From Chitinophaga rhizophila (lineage in GTDB: Bacteria; Bacteroidota; Bacteroidia; Chitinophagales; Chitinophagaceae), in NCBI RefSeq assembly GCF_019492185.1, contig NZ_JAICCF010000002.1, forward strand, positions 1,240,001 to 1,304,000: a DNA stretch of 64,000 nt. The letters are read 5' to 3'. Shown here piece by piece: positions 62,067 to 64,000 of the stretch; the first letter of the stretch is position 1; each line of letters begins with the position of its first letter. The notes below the pieces were generated by a model. The model did not search any database and was not told the DNA's origin. It saw only the letters and a list, made by a program, of their open reading frames with translations. The position numbers and the translations under genes were made by a program.

Positions 62067-63032
62067 ATGGACGAAATTAAACACCTGATCAGTAAGGAAT
62101 TACAGGATTTTGAAAGCAAATTCTCTGACGCTGTAAAAAGTCATGTCCCATTGCTGGACAGGATTATGCATTACATCGTTAAACGTAAAGGCAAACAGAT
62201 CAGACCCATGTTTGTGCTTCTATCCGCTAAACTCTTTAATAATAATATACAGGAAAGCACTTACAGGGCTGCTGCGCTGGTAGAACTATTACATACTGCC
62301 ACCCTCGTTCATGACGATGTAGTCGATGACGCCAACGAAAGACGTGGTTTCTTTTCCATCAATGCCTTGTGGAAAAACAAAATAGCCGTGCTGGTAGGAG
62401 ACTATCTCCTATCCAAAGGACTACTCCTTTCAGTAGATAATAATGAATTTAGATCGCTGAAGATTCTCTCAGAGGCCGTAAAGGAAATGAGCGAAGGAGA
62501 ACTGCTGCAAATAGAAAAAACCCGTAAACTTAATATTAAAGAAGATATCTACTTCGAGATCATCCGTCGTAAAACAGCCTCCCTCCTCGCCTCCGCTTGC
62601 TCAGCCGGCGCCTGGAGCACCACCAACGACGATGAAACAACCGAAAAAATGCGCCTGTTCGGTGAAAAAGTAGGTATCGCCTTCCAGATCAAAGACGACC
62701 TCTTTGATTATGGTACCGACAAAATAGGTAAACCTACCGGTATTGATATCCGGGAGAAAAAGATGACCCTCCCCCTCATCTACACCCTCGAACATGCTAC
62801 TCCCGAAACACGTAGATATATAATTAATATAGTAAAGAACTATAACACCGATAAAGACAAGGTCACAGAAGTAATTGACCTGGTGAAAAAATCCGGTGGT
62901 ATAGAATATACAAGAGAAAAAATGTTCCAGTACCGCGATGAAGCCCTTGCAATACTCCATAGCTTCCCGGACAACGACATCCGCGCCGGACTGGAAACAT
63001 TAGTTAGATATACAACCGATCGTACTTTTTAA
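62067..63032 (+). CDS. long-chain polyprenyl diphosphate synthase
   Basis: 321 residues. First aspartate-rich motif D83-D-V-V-D87 (HDDVVDDANERRG), second D210-D-L-F-D214 (QIKDDLFDYG), GKQIRP at 42-47 for isopentenyl diphosphate. Small residues before the first motif (ELLHTATLVHDD, Ala at the -5 region) fit the long-chain (octaprenyl or longer) class. It probably makes the menaquinone side chain, which would tie it to mqnB/mqnD; chain length is not shown by sequence. The frame was read from the ATG at 62067; no other start is plausible upstream. Confidence 0.93.
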   Translation: MDEIKHLISKELQDFESKFSDAVKSHVPLLDRIMHYIVKRKGKQIRPMFVLLSAKLFNNNIQESTYRAAALVELLHTATLVHDDVVDDANERRGFFSINALWKNKIAVLVGDYLLSKGLLLSVDNNEFRSLKILSEAVKEMSEGELLQIEKTRKLNIKEDIYFEIIRRKTASLLASACSAGAWSTTNDDETTEKMRLFGEKVGIAFQIKDDLFDYGTDKIGKPTGIDIREKKMTLPLIYTLEHATPETRRYIINIVKNYNTDKDKVTEVIDLVKKSGGIEYTREKMFQYRDEALAILHSFPDNDIRAGLETLVRYTTDRTF

Positions 63033-63099
63033 CTAATAAAAAACCTATCTTCCGAGAACAGAAAACATTACCACTTTAGATATACTAACTCACGCATTG

Positions 63100-64000
63100 A
63101 TGCAGAAACGCTGGACAGTCCGATCTTATCAACCTAAACAGGAAGCATTGCTCCAGTCATCTCTGCGTATACATCCCTTGCTGTGCAGACTACTCGTACA
63201 AAGAGGTATGCATACCTACGAAGAATCACGCCTGTTCTTCCGCCCTACTCTGGCAGACCTGCACGACCCATGGCTGATGAAAGACATGGATAAAGCAGTA
63301 TCCCGTATCGAACAGGCCTTCTTCCGTCGTGAGAAAATACTGGTATTCGGTGATTATGATGTAGATGGCACCACCGCAGTAGCTACCGTCTACGACTTTC
63401 TGCACTCGTTCTATGATAATATAGAATTTTATATCCCCCACCGGTATAAAGAAGGATATGGTATATCTGCCCAGGGTATCGAATACGCCCGCGATAATGA
63501 ATTTACCCTCATCATCACTCTTGACTGTGGCATCAAAGCCATAGAACAGATTAAGTGGGCTGCCAATCATGGGATCGACTTCATTATATGCGACCATCAC
63601 CTTCCTGATGCGATCCTCCCCCCTGCTGTAGCTATACTCAATCCTAAACAATACGACTGCCCCTATCCTTATAAAGAACTTAGCGGCTGTGGTATAGGAT
63701 ATAAACTGATCTCCGCCTTCGCGCAAAAACGAGGACTGCCCGAAGAAAGCGCTCACCGGTATCTCGATCTCGTAGCTACCAGCATCGCTGCTGATATCGT
63801 ACCGATGACAGGCGAAAACAGGGTACTGGCCTTTCACGGCCTGAAGAAAGTAAACTCTTCTCCCCTGCCAGGTATACAGGCCCTAATCGAATTAAGCGGA
63901 CTAAAAGAAGAATTGACTATCTCCAATCTCGTGTTTGTTATCGCTCCACGCGTCAACGCTGCCGGCCGTATGGACGATGCAAGAAAAGCAGTGAACCTCT
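63100..64000 (+). CDS. recJ: single-stranded-DNA exonuclease RecJ (3' partial)
   Basis: The frame is open from the ATG at 63100 (MQKRWTVRSYQPKQ) to the window end, 300 codons, so the gene continues outside. DHH-phosphoesterase motifs are intact: FGDYDVDGTTA (motif I, Mn-binding DxD), TLDCGIKA (motif II) and CDHHLPDA (motif III, DHH), followed by ELSGCGIGYKL and APRVNAAGRMDDARKA, which are specific to RecJ rather than to NrnA or Orn-type proteins. RecJ degrades single-stranded DNA 5' to 3' in recombination and mismatch repair. The gene begins 67 nt after the prenyl synthase stop and may be co-transcribed with it. Confidence 0.95.
   Translation, partial: MQKRWTVRSYQPKQEALLQSSLRIHPLLCRLLVQRGMHTYEESRLFFRPTLADLHDPWLMKDMDKAVSRIEQAFFRREKILVFGDYDVDGTTAVATVYDFLHSFYDNIEFYIPHRYKEGYGISAQGIEYARDNEFTLIITLDCGIKAIEQIKWAANHGIDFIICDHHLPDAILPPAVAILNPKQYDCPYPYKELSGCGIGYKLISAFAQKRGLPEESAHRYLDLVATSIAADIVPMTGENRVLAFHGLKKVNSSPLPGIQALIELSGLKEELTISNLVFVIAPRVNAAGRMDDARKAVNL

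Overview
The window is chromosomal DNA from a member of the Bacteroidota, most probably Chitinophaga or a close relative in the Chitinophagaceae. The evidence is a complete sprA gene (type IX secretion/gliding translocon), two secreted PKD-domain proteins with the C-terminal domain of T9SS cargo, the futalosine genes mqnB and mqnD, a phylum-typical bamD-rpoZ-coaBC-porD-like order, a TonB receptor with a carboxypeptidase-regulatory-like N-terminus, and promoters of the Bacteroidota type (TTTG, 19-20 nt, TAnnTTTG). No tRNA, rRNA, CRISPR array, insertion sequence or prophage was seen.

Layout. 1-4.5 kb: two neighbouring T9SS cargo-like surface proteins (the first cut by the window edge) and a short-chain dehydrogenase. 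4.9-9.0 kb (minus): a small Cys-motif membrane protein, a TonB-dependent receptor and a BNR-repeat lipoprotein, possibly a metal-handling unit. 9.2-17 kb (minus): sprA behind ruvA. 17.2-18.2 kb: fabH. 18.7-22.5 kb (minus): two tandem TPR/histidine-kinase paralogues, one with every catalytic motif lost. 22.8-29.1 kb: a Nudix-type (NrtR-like) regulator, a DinB protein, an SSAT-like acetyltransferase, fabD, an unknown acidic protein with a fossil tail duplication, folE with a pterin synthase, and mqnB-mqnD. 29.3-31.6 kb (minus): photolyase and a class IV aminotransferase. 31.6-32.65 kb: about 1 kb without genes. 32.65-38.27 kb (minus): bamD-rpoZ-coaBC-porD-like-DUF4296-scoA-scoB.

38.3-39.16 kb is an AT-rich, non-coding divergence zone with an 11-bp tandem repeat, DnaA-box-like sequences and a 10-bp-phased array that looks like the MraZ operator. 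From 39.16 to 55.4 kb runs an intact dcw cluster on the plus strand: mraZ-rsmH-ftsL-ftsI-murE-mraY-murD-ftsW-murG-murC-ftsQ-ftsA-ftsZ. It covers most meso-DAP peptidoglycan precursor steps and the divisome core; murF and ddl are absent. 55.4-64 kb holds a DUF202 protein, an orphan HsdR_N-type nuclease-like protein, a pirin, a KUP potassium transporter, an OmpA-family protein with a textbook promoter, a long-chain polyprenyl synthase and the 5' part of recJ.

Functional threads. Menaquinone: mqnB, mqnD and probably the prenyl synthase. Type IX secretion: sprA, a PorD-like protein and two cargo proteins. Cell envelope: dcw genes, bamD and OmpA. Points most worth a second look: the pseudokinase/kinase pair, three genes whose -7 box lies exactly 4 nt before the start codon (leaderless mRNAs), a perfect 69-nt palindrome related to two other intergenic hairpins, the MraZ-box array and possible DnaA-box cluster before mraZ, the Cys-motif/TonB/BNR unit, and the orphan nuclease-like gene.
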